The position numbers and the translations under genes were made by a program. A stretch of DNA of 64,000 bases from Bradyrhizobium guangxiense (GTDB taxonomy: Bacteria; Pseudomonadota; Alphaproteobacteria; Rhizobiales; Xanthobacteraceae): contig NZ_CP022219.1 in assembly GCF_004114915.1 (NCBI RefSeq), positions 124,001-188,000 of the forward strand, read 5' to 3'. The stretch's first letter is position 1. Every line of letters starts with the position of its first letter. The notes beneath the pieces are model-generated. The model saw only the letters and a list, made by a program, of their open reading frames with translations, searched no databases and had not been told where the DNA came from. Shown here piece by piece: positions 1-9,101 of this stretch.

Positions 1-36
1 AGCGGAGAATGCAGCGCCGCCGGGGCGATATGGTTA

Positions 37-855
37 CTATCGTCCCTTAAAGTTCGCCACGCGCCGCTCTTCCGTGGCCTTCACGCCTTCCCTAAAATCT
101 TCCGTCGCGCGCAGCTTGGTCTGTTCGGCGAGCTCGTGGTTGGTGGCAGCCATCACCCGGTCGGCGAGGTCGTTGCGCATCGTGGCGCGGGTGGAGAGCA
201 GGCCGAGGGGCGAGCACTCGGCGATCTCGCCGGCGAGCTTCATCGCGGCTGACTTCACCTGGTCCTGCGGCACCAGCTCGTTGGCGAGGCCCCATTTGTA
301 GGCCTCTTCGCCGGTGACGCGGCGGCTGGTGTAGAACATCAGCTCGGCGTTGTTCTTGCCGATCAGCTCGGGCAGCGTCACGGTCAGGCCGAAGCCGGGG
401 TGGAAGCCGAGCTTGGTGAAGTTCGCGGAGAAGCGAGCCTCCGGGCAGGTGACGCGGAAATCGGCGGAGACCGCAAGGCCGAGGCCGCCGCCGATGGCCG
501 CGCCCTGCACGGCGGCAACGATCGGCTTCTTGGCGCGGAAGATGCGCACGGCCTGGATATAGAGATGGTTGATCGGTCCGAGATTGTCGGCGGGATCGCC
601 CTTCTTGGCTCGCTCGGCCTCGCGCGCTTCCTGCGCCTGCCGGGCCGGGTCGCCGAAATTGGCGCCAGCGCAGAACGCCTTGCCCTGCGCCGAGAGAACG
701 GAGCTGCGGATCTCGATGTCGCGGTCGAACTCGTCGAGCGCGTCCGCGATCTGGTTGATCAGCGAGATGTCGAAGAAGTTCAGCGGCGGGCGGCGGATTT
801 CGATTGAGCCGACGTGTCCGACCTTCTCGACGCCGATATCTGTGTAAGTGCTCAT
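37..855 (-). CDS. Crotonase-superfamily protein (enoyl-CoA hydratase/isomerase-like), active-site Glu pair absent
   Basis: This 272-residue protein has the crotonase fold: an oxyanion-hole segment FCAGAN near residues 61-66 and a second glycine loop AIGGGLG near 120-126. It should act on an acyl-CoA thioester in the cytosol. Aligned by eye to classical enoyl-CoA hydratase, both catalytic glutamates are missing: the GGGCE glutamate is Gly126 and the QPE glutamate is Phe146. Classical hydration is therefore doubtful; isomerase, hydrolase or a non-catalytic role are alternatives. Residues 70-95 carry an Ala/Glu/Arg-rich insertion relative to short crotonases. It lies just downstream of two acyl-CoA dehydrogenase genes on the same strand, 15 bases after the first, so it is probably their operon partner. 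The family call is firm; the reaction is not known. Confidence 0.9.
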   Translation of the reverse strand: MSTYTDIGVEKVGHVGSIEIRRPPLNFFDISLINQIADALDEFDRDIEIRSSVLSAQGKAFCAGANFGDPARQAQEAREAERAKKGDPADNLGPINHLYIQAVRIFRAKKPIVAAVQGAAIGGGLGLAVSADFRVTCPEARFSANFTKLGFHPGFGLTVTLPELIGKNNAELMFYTSRRVTGEEAYKWGLANELVPQDQVKSAAMKLAGEIAECSPLGLLSTRATMRNDLADRVMAATNHELAEQTKLRATEDFREGVKATEERRVANFKGR

Positions 856-870
856 GATGTCCTCGAAAGT

Positions 871-2031
871 TTAACGCAGGCCCAATCCGCGGGCGATGAT
901 GCCGCGCAGCACCTCGGTGGTGCCGCCCTGGATGGTGAGTTTCGGCGCGGTCTTGATGGCGAAATCGAGCTGCCGCTCCAGGGTCTCGCGATTGGTCGCG
1001 GTTTCCTCGACGAACGCGGCGAGATCGCGAACGCGGTGCGGAAGCTGCTGCTCCCAGACCGTGCCAATGTCCTTGACGATGGAGGCCTCGACCACCGGCT
1101 CCTTGCCGGCCTCGAGCATGCCGGCCACCGAGACCGACATGCGCCGCATGGTGTGGAGCTGCGCCACCAGGCGGCCGATGCCTTCGGCGCTGCGCGTGTC
1201 CGGGTTCGGGCCCACCGCGCGCACCAGCTCGGTCAGCACGTAATAGGTCTCGAGGAAACGTTCTGGCCCGGATCGCTCGTAAGCGAGCTCGCTCGTCGCC
1301 TGCTTCCAGGCGCCGTCGACCTCGCCGAGCACGTGGTCATCGGGCACGAAGAAGTCGGTGAAGACGACCTCGTTGAACTCGTACTGTCCGGTGATCTGGC
1401 CGATCGGGTTCACCTTGATGCCCGGCTGCTTCATCTTGACCAGGAACTGGGTCAGGCCGTGGCGGCGGTTTTCCTTGGTGGGCGGCGAGGTCCGGAAGAT
1501 CGCGATCATGTAGTCGGCGATATGCGCCGACGAGGTCCAGATCTTGGTGCCGTTGATGAGATAGCCGCCGTCGGTCTTGGTCGCGCGCGTCTTCGCGGCG
1601 AACAGGTCGGAGCCGGAATTCGGCTCGCTCATGCCGATGGCAAAGCAGATCTCGCCGCGGCAGATCCGCGGCAGGATCTCCATCTTGATGTGTTCAGGTG
1701 CGTATTTCAGCAGCACCGGTCCGCTCTGGCGGTCGGCGACGAAGAAGCGCCGCGTCGGCGCGTTGGCGACGCGCATCTCCTCGGTTACCACGTAGCGTTC
1801 CAGGAAGGAGCGCTCCGGGCCGCCATATTTCTTCGGCCAGGTCATGCCGAGCCAGCCCTTGGCGCCGACCCGGCGGGAAAATTCCGGCGCGTCGGTGTCC
1901 TCGCGGTTGGGCTTGTGCGGATCGAAGGTGCCGGCGGCGATTTCCTCGGCGAGGAAGGCGCGCACTTCCTTGCGCAATTGCTCGCACTTTTCGGGCAGGC
2001 GGATCGGATCGAAACGAAGGGCAGCGGTCAT
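871..2031 (-). CDS. Acyl-CoA dehydrogenase, larger subunit-like member of a tandem pair
   Basis: The 386-residue protein is an FAD-dependent acyl-CoA dehydrogenase that would oxidise an acyl-CoA to its 2,3-enoyl form and pass electrons to ETF. The signature FAIGMSEPNSGSDL sits at residues 130-143 and is followed by a beta-domain motif INGTKIWTS near 159-167. I chose the ATG at 2031 because GGGAGA lies about seven bases upstream; a longer open frame exists but its N-terminal extension is low-complexity and basic. The gene is 14 bases downstream of a shorter acyl-CoA dehydrogenase. In other bacteria such adjacent pairs form alpha2beta2 heterotetramers (for example mycobacterial FadE28-FadE29), which I infer here. 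The substrate is unknown. Confidence 0.93.
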   Translation of the reverse strand: MTAALRFDPIRLPEKCEQLRKEVRAFLAEEIAAGTFDPHKPNREDTDAPEFSRRVGAKGWLGMTWPKKYGGPERSFLERYVVTEEMRVANAPTRRFFVADRQSGPVLLKYAPEHIKMEILPRICRGEICFAIGMSEPNSGSDLFAAKTRATKTDGGYLINGTKIWTSSAHIADYMIAIFRTSPPTKENRRHGLTQFLVKMKQPGIKVNPIGQITGQYEFNEVVFTDFFVPDDHVLGEVDGAWKQATSELAYERSGPERFLETYYVLTELVRAVGPNPDTRSAEGIGRLVAQLHTMRRMSVSVAGMLEAGKEPVVEASIVKDIGTVWEQQLPHRVRDLAAFVEETATNRETLERQLDFAIKTAPKLTIQGGTTEVLRGIIARGLGLR

Positions 2032-2045
2032 GTGTTCTCTCCCGA

Positions 2046-3110
2046 TCAGCGCGACGCCACGAGGGGCCACAATTCGTCGGCGCCGCGGTTTGCGACCAGC
2101 TTGCCGAGCTCGACGGCCCAATGACTCTCCGAGCCGAAATCGTCGCGCCAGGCCAGCGCCCGCAGCGAGTAGCGGTGCAAGATGTGCTCCATGGTGAAGC
2201 CGATCGCGCCGTGCACCTGGTGGGCGATGGCGCCGCCTTTCTCCGCGGCTTCCGCGCAGCGGATCTTTGCGGAGGCCGCTTCGAGATAGACCTCGTCGTC
2301 GAACGCCCTGGCGCTCGCGATGGCGTCAGCCGCCGAGGTCGCGGCCGCGAGCGCCGCGGCGGATTCGCCGGCGAGGCGCGCGAGGTTGTGCTGCACAGCC
2401 TGGAATTTCGAGATCTTCTTCTCGAAGGCGACGCGTTCGTTGGAGTAGCGCACGGAGATGTCGAGCATCGATTCCAGCGCGCCCGCGATCTGCAGGCTGC
2501 GCGCAACGCCGCCCATCAGCATCATCGTGGTCTGGTCCAGGCCCTTCGGCGCGGCCTTGAGCGCAACGGGCTGGACCTTGTCGAGCGTCACGGTGTCGCT
2601 GTGGTCGTAGCCGACATTGAGGCCGGCCTCGATCCGCGCCTTGGCGGCGTCGACCAGGGCGACGGAGACACCGTCCTTGCCGCGCGCCAGCACCGCAAAA
2701 TGCTTTGCCGTCTTCGCGAAGGGTACGCCGCGGGTGCGGCCGGAGAGTAACCCGTCGGCATCGAGGGTGATACGGTCTTTCGGGCTCGCCGGCAGCACCG
2801 TCATCTCGCCCTCGGGCGAAGCGATCTTCGCCTGCGCCAGCAGCCAGCCGGCCAGCATGGTCTCGGCGAGGGGAACCGCGACGGCGAAGCGGCCGGCGGC
2901 GTTCAGCAGCGCAAACCCGTCGGCAAGGCTTGCGCCCGAGCCGCCGAGATCATCGGGCACCCAGGACAATGGCAGGCCGGCCTCGCTCAGCGCCTGCCAC
3001 AGCGGCGCCTGCCATGCACCCTTCTTGTCGTTGTTGATGGTTTGCGGATCGGCGAGATCGGCGAAGATCTTCTCCGCGGTCTCGACGACGATGTTGTCAC
3101 TCTCCGCCAC
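2046..3110 (-). CDS. Acyl-CoA dehydrogenase, short paralogue (probable partner subunit)
   Basis: This 354-residue protein is shorter than the usual 380-400. It keeps the ACAD C-terminal helical domain (segment RVAFEKKISKFQAVQ, then HQVHGAIGFTMEH), but the middle FAD-contacting motif typical of xxMTEPxxGSD is not recognisable. That pattern matches the second, divergent subunit of heteromeric acyl-CoA dehydrogenases. It starts the minus-strand run that continues into the larger paralogue and the crotonase, so the three are probably cotranscribed. The segment GWVPDDLGG-like near residue 55 is the usual substrate-side N-terminal motif. Family is certain; pairing with its neighbour is inferred from gene order and the missing motif. 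Confidence 0.9.
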   Translation of the reverse strand: MAESDNIVVETAEKIFADLADPQTINNDKKGAWQAPLWQALSEAGLPLSWVPDDLGGSGASLADGFALLNAAGRFAVAVPLAETMLAGWLLAQAKIASPEGEMTVLPASPKDRITLDADGLLSGRTRGVPFAKTAKHFAVLARGKDGVSVALVDAAKARIEAGLNVGYDHSDTVTLDKVQPVALKAAPKGLDQTTMMLMGGVARSLQIAGALESMLDISVRYSNERVAFEKKISKFQAVQHNLARLAGESAAALAAATSAADAIASARAFDDEVYLEAASAKIRCAEAAEKGGAIAHQVHGAIGFTMEHILHRYSLRALAWRDDFGSESHWAVELGKLVANRGADELWPLVASR

Positions 3111-3359
3111 AGCGTTCCCCGTGTCTTACCGTTGGCGCGTCCCGTCAGCTCGATCGGCGCGCGGCTCTTCTTGCGCCCGATGATCCGAAAAAGCCATGGC
3201 CCTGACAAGCGTTGATCGCAGGTCAACCTGCGGCGCGGGCATGGGCGCAAGGGCCGACGGGAGGTTAATTCCGCTTAGCGGAGTTTGCTCGATTTGCAGG
3301 GCGCGGCAAACTCGCTAAACAAGGCGCGGAAGATCAGAGCCACGGGGAAGGACATCAGG

Positions 3360-4145
3360 ATGGCCAAGGACAATCTGTGCGCAATCGTGACGGGGTCGGC
3401 CTCCGGCCTTGGCGCTGCGACGGCGGAAATTCTCGCACGCAGCGGAGCGCGGCTCGTCATCAATTATTCGTCGAGCCAGAAGGAGGCCGAGGCCACGGCT
3501 GAGGTCTGCCGCAAGGCCGGTGCCGCAGAGGTGCTGGTCGTGCAGGGCGACGTTTCAAAGGACGATGATTGCCGCAAGATTGTCGCCGCCGCCAGCGGCT
3601 GGGGCCGGGTCGATATCCTGGTCAACAATGCCGGCACCACCAAGCATGTCGCCCACGCCGATCTCGACGGCTTGTCGGCTGAAGACTTCCAGCGGCTCTA
3701 TGGCGTCAACACCATCGGCCCGTTCCAGATGGTGCGCGCGGCGCGCAGCCTGCTCGAAGCCGCCGCGAAGGCCTCGGGGCGGCCGGCGGCGGTCGTGAAT
3801 GTGTCGTCGGTCGCAGGCATCAGCGGCGTCGGCTCGTCGATCGCCTACGCCGCCAGCAAGGGCGCGCTCAACACCATGACGCTGTCGCTGTCGCGCGCGC
3901 TGGCGCCGCTGATCCGCGTCAACACCGTGTGCCCCGGCTATATCGACACGCCCTGGTTCACCAAGGGGCGCGGCGAGGCGCAGGCAAAGCAGGTGCGCGA
4001 CAGCGTGGTGGCGAAGGTGCCGCTCAAGGTCGCGTCAACCGCGAGCGACATTGCCCAGCTCGTCTGCTTCCTGGCGATGCCGGCCTCCAGCAACATGACC
4101 GGCGAGGTCGTGCGCATGGATGCAGGGATGCATTTGATTACGTGA
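3360..4145 (+). CDS. Short-chain dehydrogenase/reductase (SDR)
   Basis: A classical SDR of 261 residues. The dinucleotide motif TGSASGLG is at residues 11-18, NNAG at 89-92, and the catalytic Ser150, Tyr163 and Lys167 are in place (YAASK). It should reduce or oxidise a hydroxyl/keto group with NAD(P)H; substrate unknown, FabG-like 3-ketoacyl reduction possible given the fatty-acid context. The start at 3360 is preceded by GGGGAAGGA; the longer open frame upstream has no ribosome site. It is divergent from the acyl-CoA dehydrogenase pair across a 249-base gap, so a shared control region is possible, although I found no clear operator there. Confidence 0.92.
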   Translation: MAKDNLCAIVTGSASGLGAATAEILARSGARLVINYSSSQKEAEATAEVCRKAGAAEVLVVQGDVSKDDDCRKIVAAASGWGRVDILVNNAGTTKHVAHADLDGLSAEDFQRLYGVNTIGPFQMVRAARSLLEAAAKASGRPAAVVNVSSVAGISGVGSSIAYAASKGALNTMTLSLSRALAPLIRVNTVCPGYIDTPWFTKGRGEAQAKQVRDSVVAKVPLKVASTASDIAQLVCFLAMPASSNMTGEVVRMDAGMHLIT

Positions 4146-4191
4146 TGGGTGTCTTGTCGCTGTGACGCTCTAATGGTGCGGCCAACACAGG

Positions 4192-4340
4192 CGTCATCCC
4201 CGCGAACGCGGGGATCCATAACCACAGGGAGGAGTTGCTGCGCGCCTCTGATCACTCCGAGTCTTCGCCAAACCGCTCCCTGTGGCTATGGGTCCCGGAG
4301 CGGCGCGCGCTTAGGGCACGCTTGTCCGGGACGACACCGA
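4192..4340. repeat. Intergenic palindromic repeat (CCATA-CCACAGGGAG family member)
   Basis: A composite of inverted repeats. CCCCGCGAACGCGGGG is at 4198-4213. An arm at 4216-4231 pairs with 4276-4291 (15 of 16 bases). The element ends in a TTGTCCGGGACGACAC edge that recurs at other intergenic repeats in this window. It lies between an SDR gene and GlsB, downstream of both. Confidence 0.75.
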
Positions 4341-4346
4341 GTGTGA

Positions 4347-4619
4347 TCACCCCTTGATCACGCCGCTTGCCACCAGCCGGTGCCAGATGAACAGCACCAC
4401 CACCGCGCCGATGGTTGCGGTGATGAAGCCGGCGCCCTGGTCGGGGCTGTAATGGCCGATGGCCTGGCCGACGAAGGTGGCCAGAAACGCGCCGGCGATG
4501 CCGAGGATGGTGGTGAGGATGAAGCCGCTCGGATTGTTCGGCCCCGGCGCGAGCCAGCGCGCGATGAGGCCGGCAATGAAGCCGACGACGATGATCCACA
4601 ACAGGCCGCCCATGCTCAT
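4347..4619 (-). CDS. GlsB/YeaQ/YmgE-family small membrane protein
   Basis: A 90-residue inner-membrane protein with three hydrophobic segments (about residues 5-23, 32-54 and 63-82) and the glycine-rich spacing and FIAGLIARWL motif of the transglycosylase-associated/GlsB family. Members are linked to general stress responses; no catalytic activity is established. It is followed 42 bases upstream by a YidB-like gene on the same strand, so the two may be transcribed together. Length matches the family. Confidence 0.9.
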   Translation of the reverse strand: MSMGGLLWIIVVGFIAGLIARWLAPGPNNPSGFILTTILGIAGAFLATFVGQAIGHYSPDQGAGFITATIGAVVVLFIWHRLVASGVIKG

Positions 4620-4661
4620 GACTGTGCTCCCCTTCCCGAAAGCGTGCCGCTCAAGGTCCGA

Positions 4662-5228
4662 CTAGATTCTGCCCGAGATCTCGTTCTCGGTCGGCAGCCG
4701 TCCGTCCGGCGTCAAATGGTCGACCACCTGCGGCAGGTATTGGCTGAGGCCATTGAGCAGCTCCTCGCGCGACAGGCCGCTCTGGGCGGACAGGCTCTCG
4801 ATCTGGTCGGCGCCGAGGGCGCTGGCGAGATCGCCCGGCGCGATCGGCTTGTTTTCGCCCTTGCCGACCCAGGAATTCGCGGCGTCGCCGTGGCCGCCCT
4901 GCTGGAGCTGATTGAGGAGATCGCCGAGACCGCCGCTGAGCACGGTGCCGGCCGCGCCGCCCGCGAGCAGGCCGCCGAGACCGCCCTTGAGGATGTCGCC
5001 TAGCCCGCCGCCCGCGCCGGCATTCACCGGCGGAGGGGCCGGCGTCGGCGACGGTTGCGGCGCCGTCCCGGACTGGCTTGCGGTCATGTGCTTGAACGCC
5101 TTCCAGGCGAGCAGGCCGAGCAGCGCCATGGTCATCGGCGACATGCCGCCGGAGGATTTCTCGGAGCTCGGCGCGCTGGGGCCGCGCGGGCCGTTCTGCA
5201 TGCCGTTGAGGACGTCGAGTAGACCCAT
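4662..5228 (-). CDS. YidB-family protein (DUF937)
   Basis: A 188-residue protein. Residues 1-55 are a flexible N-terminus with one short hydrophobic helix (LLGLLAWKAF); a Pro/Ala linker and a Gly/Leu-rich stretch (LGDILKGGLGGLL) follow; the C-terminal third (about 120-188) matches the YidB helical bundle, ending in LSREELLNGLSQYLPQVVDHLTP. The ATG at 5228 is preceded by AAGGAGAG; a start seven codons earlier lacks such a site. YidB proteins are small, conserved and of unknown function. Confidence 0.88.
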   Translation of the reverse strand: MGLLDVLNGMQNGPRGPSAPSSEKSSGGMSPMTMALLGLLAWKAFKHMTASQSGTAPQPSPTPAPPPVNAGAGGGLGDILKGGLGGLLAGGAAGTVLSGGLGDLLNQLQQGGHGDAANSWVGKGENKPIAPGDLASALGADQIESLSAQSGLSREELLNGLSQYLPQVVDHLTPDGRLPTENEISGRI

Positions 5229-5388
5229 GGTGCTCTCCTTTGGCGTCACGTTCGGCGAGCGCTCGCCACTGACTGCCCCCGGGGCGAAAACATATGGGGC
5301 ACTCGTGACCGTTACAAGTCGGATGCCCGGCGATTGGTTGCCGGCCTCGCCTCTGCTATCGAAGGCCGGTCATTCAGGGAGCAAGTCA

Positions 5389-6396
5389 GTGGTTACGGAT
5401 CGACCGATCGTGGTGGCCGGCGCCGGGGCCATCGGCTGTTTCGTCGGCGGCATGCTGGCGGCCGGCGGCCGCCGTGTCGCGCTGCTGGTGCGGCCGCGCG
5501 TCAAGACCGAGATCGAGCGCTTCGGCTTGCGGCTGACCGATTTCGACGGTTCCGAGAAGAGGCTCGGCGCGGGGCAGCTCGCGCTCTCGGAAGATCCCGC
5601 GATCTTCCACAGCGCCGGCATCGTGCTGGTCACGGTGAAGAGCGCCGACAGCGCCGCCGTCGCGGATCAGATCGCTCAGCACGCGCCTGAGGATGCCGTC
5701 GTCGTCTCGCTTCAGAACGGCGTCGGCAATGTCGCGGTGCTTCGCGAGCGTGTTGGCAGCCGCCGCGTGCTCGCCGGTATGGTGCCGTTCAACGTGATCG
5801 CGATGGGCGAGGGTCGTTTCCACCGCTCGACCTCCGGCGATATCCATATCGGTGAGGATGCCGCGAACACCGCCGCGGCGCTCTCGGTGGCCGGCCTCAG
5901 CGGGCGCGGGAGCCGTGACATCACCGGCGTGCAATGGGGCAAGCTGATCATCAACCTGAACAACGCGCTCAGCGCGTTGTCGGACATGCCGCTCGCTGCG
6001 CAGCTGGCAAGCCGCGACTGGCGAAGGCTGTTCGCCGATCAGATGGTGGAAGGACTTGCCGCGCTGCAGGCCGCCGGCATCACGCCGGTTTCGGCGACGC
6101 CGATTCCGATGAGCTGGTCTCCGACCTTGCTGCGGCTGCCAGATGCGATCTTCAACGCGATCCTGGGACGCACGATGAAGATCGATCCCGAGGCGCGCTC
6201 CTCGATGTGGCAGGATTTGAAACAGGGCCGAAAGACCGAGATCGACTATCTGCAGGGCGCGGTCATCGCGCTCGCCGAGCAGAACCATGTCGACGTGCCG
6301 CTGATGCGCCGCATTGTTGCGCTGATCAGGCAGGCCGAGGCGGCCGGCAACGGTCCGCCGCGGCTGACGCCGCAGCAAATTCGCGGCGCGACGTGA
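5389..6396 (+). CDS. Ketopantoate reductase family (2-dehydropantoate 2-reductase-like)
   Basis: A 335-residue NADPH-dependent reductase. The Rossmann motif GAGAIG is at residues 11-16, and the C-terminal 6-phosphogluconate-dehydrogenase-like domain has the catalytic lysine region WGKLIINLNNALS. The best start is GTG at 5389, with AGGGAG just upstream; the open frame extends much further 5' without a site. Family members reduce ketopantoate to pantoate for CoA synthesis, but many paralogues have other substrates, and this window holds a second one near 20 kb. I therefore do not assign panE. Confidence 0.88.
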   Translation: MVTDRPIVVAGAGAIGCFVGGMLAAGGRRVALLVRPRVKTEIERFGLRLTDFDGSEKRLGAGQLALSEDPAIFHSAGIVLVTVKSADSAAVADQIAQHAPEDAVVVSLQNGVGNVAVLRERVGSRRVLAGMVPFNVIAMGEGRFHRSTSGDIHIGEDAANTAAALSVAGLSGRGSRDITGVQWGKLIINLNNALSALSDMPLAAQLASRDWRRLFADQMVEGLAALQAAGITPVSATPIPMSWSPTLLRLPDAIFNAILGRTMKIDPEARSSMWQDLKQGRKTEIDYLQGAVIALAEQNHVDVPLMRRIVALIRQAEAAGNGPPRLTPQQIRGAT

Positions 6397-6413
6397 GTGC
6401 AGGGAGGAACGCG

Positions 6414-6626
6414 ATGGAACGTCGTTTGATGATCGGGCTCGTGCTCGCCGCGCTCTGCGGCGCATCGACGCTGGCCCATGCAAGGCCGCCGACTGTCGTG
6501 AACTCGCCCGGCTATGACAGGCGGCTGCAGGAGAGCAGGTCGCAATTGGATGGTTCGGCGACGGCAGCGCCGGTGGATGTGCCGGTGTCCAAACCGAAGC
6601 GCAGCAAGAAGAAGCCAGCGAAGTGA
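6414..6626 (+). CDS. Small secreted protein, unknown function
   Basis: A 70-residue protein with a clear signal peptide (MERRLMIGLVLAALCGASTLAHA, cleavage after AHA) and a short mature part ending in a lysine-rich tail (KPKRSKKKP). AGGGAGGAAC before the ATG is a strong ribosome site. It begins 17 bases after the ketopantoate-reductase-like gene, so is probably cotranscribed. I recognise no domain. Confidence 0.75.
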   Translation: MERRLMIGLVLAALCGASTLAHARPPTVVNSPGYDRRLQESRSQLDGSATAAPVDVPVSKPKRSKKKPAK

Positions 6627-6661
6627 TACGCTGCGAGTACGCAGGTGGCGCGACATTCTCA

Positions 6662-6684
6662 GCCGTCGTCCCGGACAAGCGTAG
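6662..6684. repeat. Fragment of the CCGTCGTCCCGGACAAGCGTAG intergenic repeat
   Basis: These bases are nearly identical to the left edge of the larger intergenic repeats at 29762 and 41831, but no right arm follows, so it is an isolated half element. Confidence 0.5.
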
Positions 6685-6699
6685 TGTGTGGCTGCTGCT

Positions 6700-7320
6700 T
6701 CAGCCCTTCTTCGCCGGCTTGCCCGGCGTCGGGTTGAACAACTTCTTCAAATCGTTCAAGCTTTCCGACAGCCGCGGCCATTCGCAGGAGAAGGAGCCCT
6801 TGGCGCATGCGCCCTTCGGTCGCTGGCCGACGGTCTGCTGCACCTTCGGCCGCTCGACCGGGACGGGCACGCGTACGCGCTCGGCCTCGGTTCGCAGCGC
6901 GATCTGTTGAAGCTGCTGGACCTGTTGCTCCTGCTGCTCGCGCTGCTGGCGAGCCGTGGCTTGGGCCGCTTCATTGTTGCGGCGCTGCTTGGCGAGATAG
7001 GCGGTATAGGCTTCGTCGATCTTCTTCTGCTCTTCCGGCGTCGGATTGGGGCCGGCGATGTCGAAGGTGCGATCCTGGAGGAAGTCGTAATAGGAGTAGC
7101 CGCCGCCGGGCTTGCGGCGGCCGGCAAACCTGGCGTTGCAATCGGCCAGCGCGGAGGTCTTTTCGGCCTTGGTCGCAGCCCTCTCGGCGGCGTCGGCGCA
7201 TTCCTCGAAATCGACGGGCGCGCGTTTCCACCATTGCGCCTGGGCATGTGCATGCGTCAGCAGAAAAAATCCTGCTGCGGCAACGAGAAGCAGACGACGC
7301 AATGCAATCACGGACGACAT
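6700..7320 (-). CDS. Secreted coiled-coil protein, unknown function
   Basis: A 206-residue protein with a signal peptide (RRLLLVAAAGFFLLTHAHAQA). The mature part has a conserved-looking front half with Cys pairs (EECADAAERAA, ADCNARF) and a strongly helical Gln/Arg-rich stretch at roughly 110-150 that should form a coiled coil, followed by a short Cys-containing tail (GACAKGSFSCEW). The four cysteines could form two disulfides in the periplasm. I do not recognise a family; it converges with the small secreted protein gene. Confidence 0.8.
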   Translation of the reverse strand: MSSVIALRRLLLVAAAGFFLLTHAHAQAQWWKRAPVDFEECADAAERAATKAEKTSALADCNARFAGRRKPGGGYSYYDFLQDRTFDIAGPNPTPEEQKKIDEAYTAYLAKQRRNNEAAQATARQQREQQEQQVQQLQQIALRTEAERVRVPVPVERPKVQQTVGQRPKGACAKGSFSCEWPRLSESLNDLKKLFNPTPGKPAKKG

Positions 7321-7562
7321 TCTACGAGAGCATTCCCTAGGAAACTCAACCCGAACTGAGTCGAGCCGGATTTTTGCCTCTTTATCGCCGGCTTGTCACC
7401 CGTGGAACCCGGGAATTTCATGGCTGGGATGCTGACATTTTGTGCTTGACGTGGCGCAGGAGTCACAGCGTCGCGCCGGTAGGCTGCTACACTTCGCCCT
7501 GCGCGCGCCTCACCTGAGGCGACGCCAAGAAACACGTCAAGAAAACGAAATGGAAACGCCTG

Positions 7563-9080
7563 ATGCTGCTGCCCCTCTCCGACGTGCCGCGCTGGTACGC
7601 TGACCGCAAACCACATGGCACGATCGCCGTCCGCCACGGGCAGGACACGCTGACATGGGACGAGCTCGAGCGCGGCGCCAACCGGCGCGCGCGGGCGTTC
7701 GCGGCCAAGGGGGTCAAGCCCGGCGACTTCGTTGCGATCGGATTGCCCAACGGCAATGCGTTCTTCGAGACCTCCTTCGCGGTGTGGAAGTGCGGCGCGA
7801 CGCCGACCTCGCTGTCGTGGCGATTGCCGCGCGGCGAAGCCGCCGCCGTGCTCGACATTCTGAAGCCGGCGCTGGTGGTTGGCGGCGAGGCGGATTGGAA
7901 TGCGCCGAACCGTCTGCCCGCCGACTTCGTGCCGGAAGGTTTTTCGGACGAGCCGCTCAATCCGCCGGTGGCGCGCTACTGGAAGGCGATGACATCAGGC
8001 GGCTCGACCGGACGGCCCAAGGTGATCCTCGATCCCCATCCTGCCGTGACTGACACCGTCGCGGCGCCGCCGCTCAACATTCCCTTCGGCGTCTCGCTGC
8101 TCAATCCGGGGCCGCTCTATCACAATGCGCCGTTCATCGTGTCGCACTACGCGCTGTTCACCGGCGGCAAGCTCACCGGTCTCACCAAATTCGATGCCGA
8201 GGAGACGCTGCGGCAGATCGAGCGCGAGCGCGTGCAATGGGTCAATTTCGTGCCGACCATGATGCACCGGATCTGGGCGCTGCCGGAGCACGTGCGCAAC
8301 GGCTATGATCTCTCGAGCCTGCAGACCGTCTTCCACATGGCCGCGCCGATGCCGCCGTGGCTGAAGGAGAACTGGATCGCCTGGCTCGGGCCCGAGCGGA
8401 TCTGGGAGCTCTATGGCGGCACCGAGCGGCAGGGGGCCTGCATCATCTCGGGCGCGGAATGGCTGACGCACAAGGGGTCGGTCGGCAAGATCGGCGAGAT
8501 GGCGAAGCTTCGCATCATCGGCGAGGACGGCAACGACGTCGCGCCCGGCGAGACCGGCGAGATCTATTTCCTGAACAATGACGGCAAGGACGCCACCTAT
8601 CACTATCTCGGTGCCGAGCCGAAGCGCCGCAGCGATGGCTGGGAGTCGCTCGGCGATATCGGCAGGCTGGATGCGGAGGGCTATCTCTATCTTGGCGACC
8701 GCCTCGCCGACATGGTGCTGCGTGGGGGCGCCAACATTTATCCGGCCGAGGTCGAGGCCGCGGTCTCCGCAGCGCCGGGCGTGCGCTCCTGCGTGGTGGT
8801 CGGCTTGCCCGATCCGGAATTGGGCCAGCGCGTGCATGCCATCATCGAGCCGGACGGCGATGCCGGCGGCCAGGCGATTGCCGACGGCATGGCGGACTTC
8901 CTCAAGGATCGACTGAGCCGCTACAAGCACCCTGAAAGCTTCGAGTTCGTCAGCGTCCCGCCGCGCGATGATTCCGGCAAGGTTCGCAGAACCTTGTTGC
9001 GCGACGAGCGCGCCGCGTGGATGAAGGAAGGGCGCGCCTTCCGGATCTGGCCGGCAAAGGCGCGGGCGCACGCCGAGTAG
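7563..9080 (+). CDS. AMP-forming acyl-CoA synthetase (BaiB/CaiC-like)
   Basis: A 505-residue ANL-superfamily ligase activating a carboxylate as acyl-AMP and then acyl-CoA. The ATP loop TSGGSTGRPK is at 144-153, the adenylate motif LYGGTERQG near 280, the hinge GDIGRLDAEGYLYLGDR near 365-380 and the catalytic lysine in SGKVRRTLLRDE near 475. Length is at the short end for the superfamily, as in bile-acid-CoA-ligase-type enzymes. The ribosome site is weak. An RraA-like gene follows 21 bases downstream and a cupin, a Bug-type binding protein and a hydrolase come next, suggesting all serve one catabolic route. The substrate cannot be read from sequence. Confidence 0.92.
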   Translation: MLLPLSDVPRWYADRKPHGTIAVRHGQDTLTWDELERGANRRARAFAAKGVKPGDFVAIGLPNGNAFFETSFAVWKCGATPTSLSWRLPRGEAAAVLDILKPALVVGGEADWNAPNRLPADFVPEGFSDEPLNPPVARYWKAMTSGGSTGRPKVILDPHPAVTDTVAAPPLNIPFGVSLLNPGPLYHNAPFIVSHYALFTGGKLTGLTKFDAEETLRQIERERVQWVNFVPTMMHRIWALPEHVRNGYDLSSLQTVFHMAAPMPPWLKENWIAWLGPERIWELYGGTERQGACIISGAEWLTHKGSVGKIGEMAKLRIIGEDGNDVAPGETGEIYFLNNDGKDATYHYLGAEPKRRSDGWESLGDIGRLDAEGYLYLGDRLADMVLRGGANIYPAEVEAAVSAAPGVRSCVVVGLPDPELGQRVHAIIEPDGDAGGQAIADGMADFLKDRLSRYKHPESFEFVSVPPRDDSGKVRRTLLRDERAAWMKEGRAFRIWPAKARAHAE

Positions 9081-9101
9081 GACAAACCGGGAAGGACCGA
9101 C

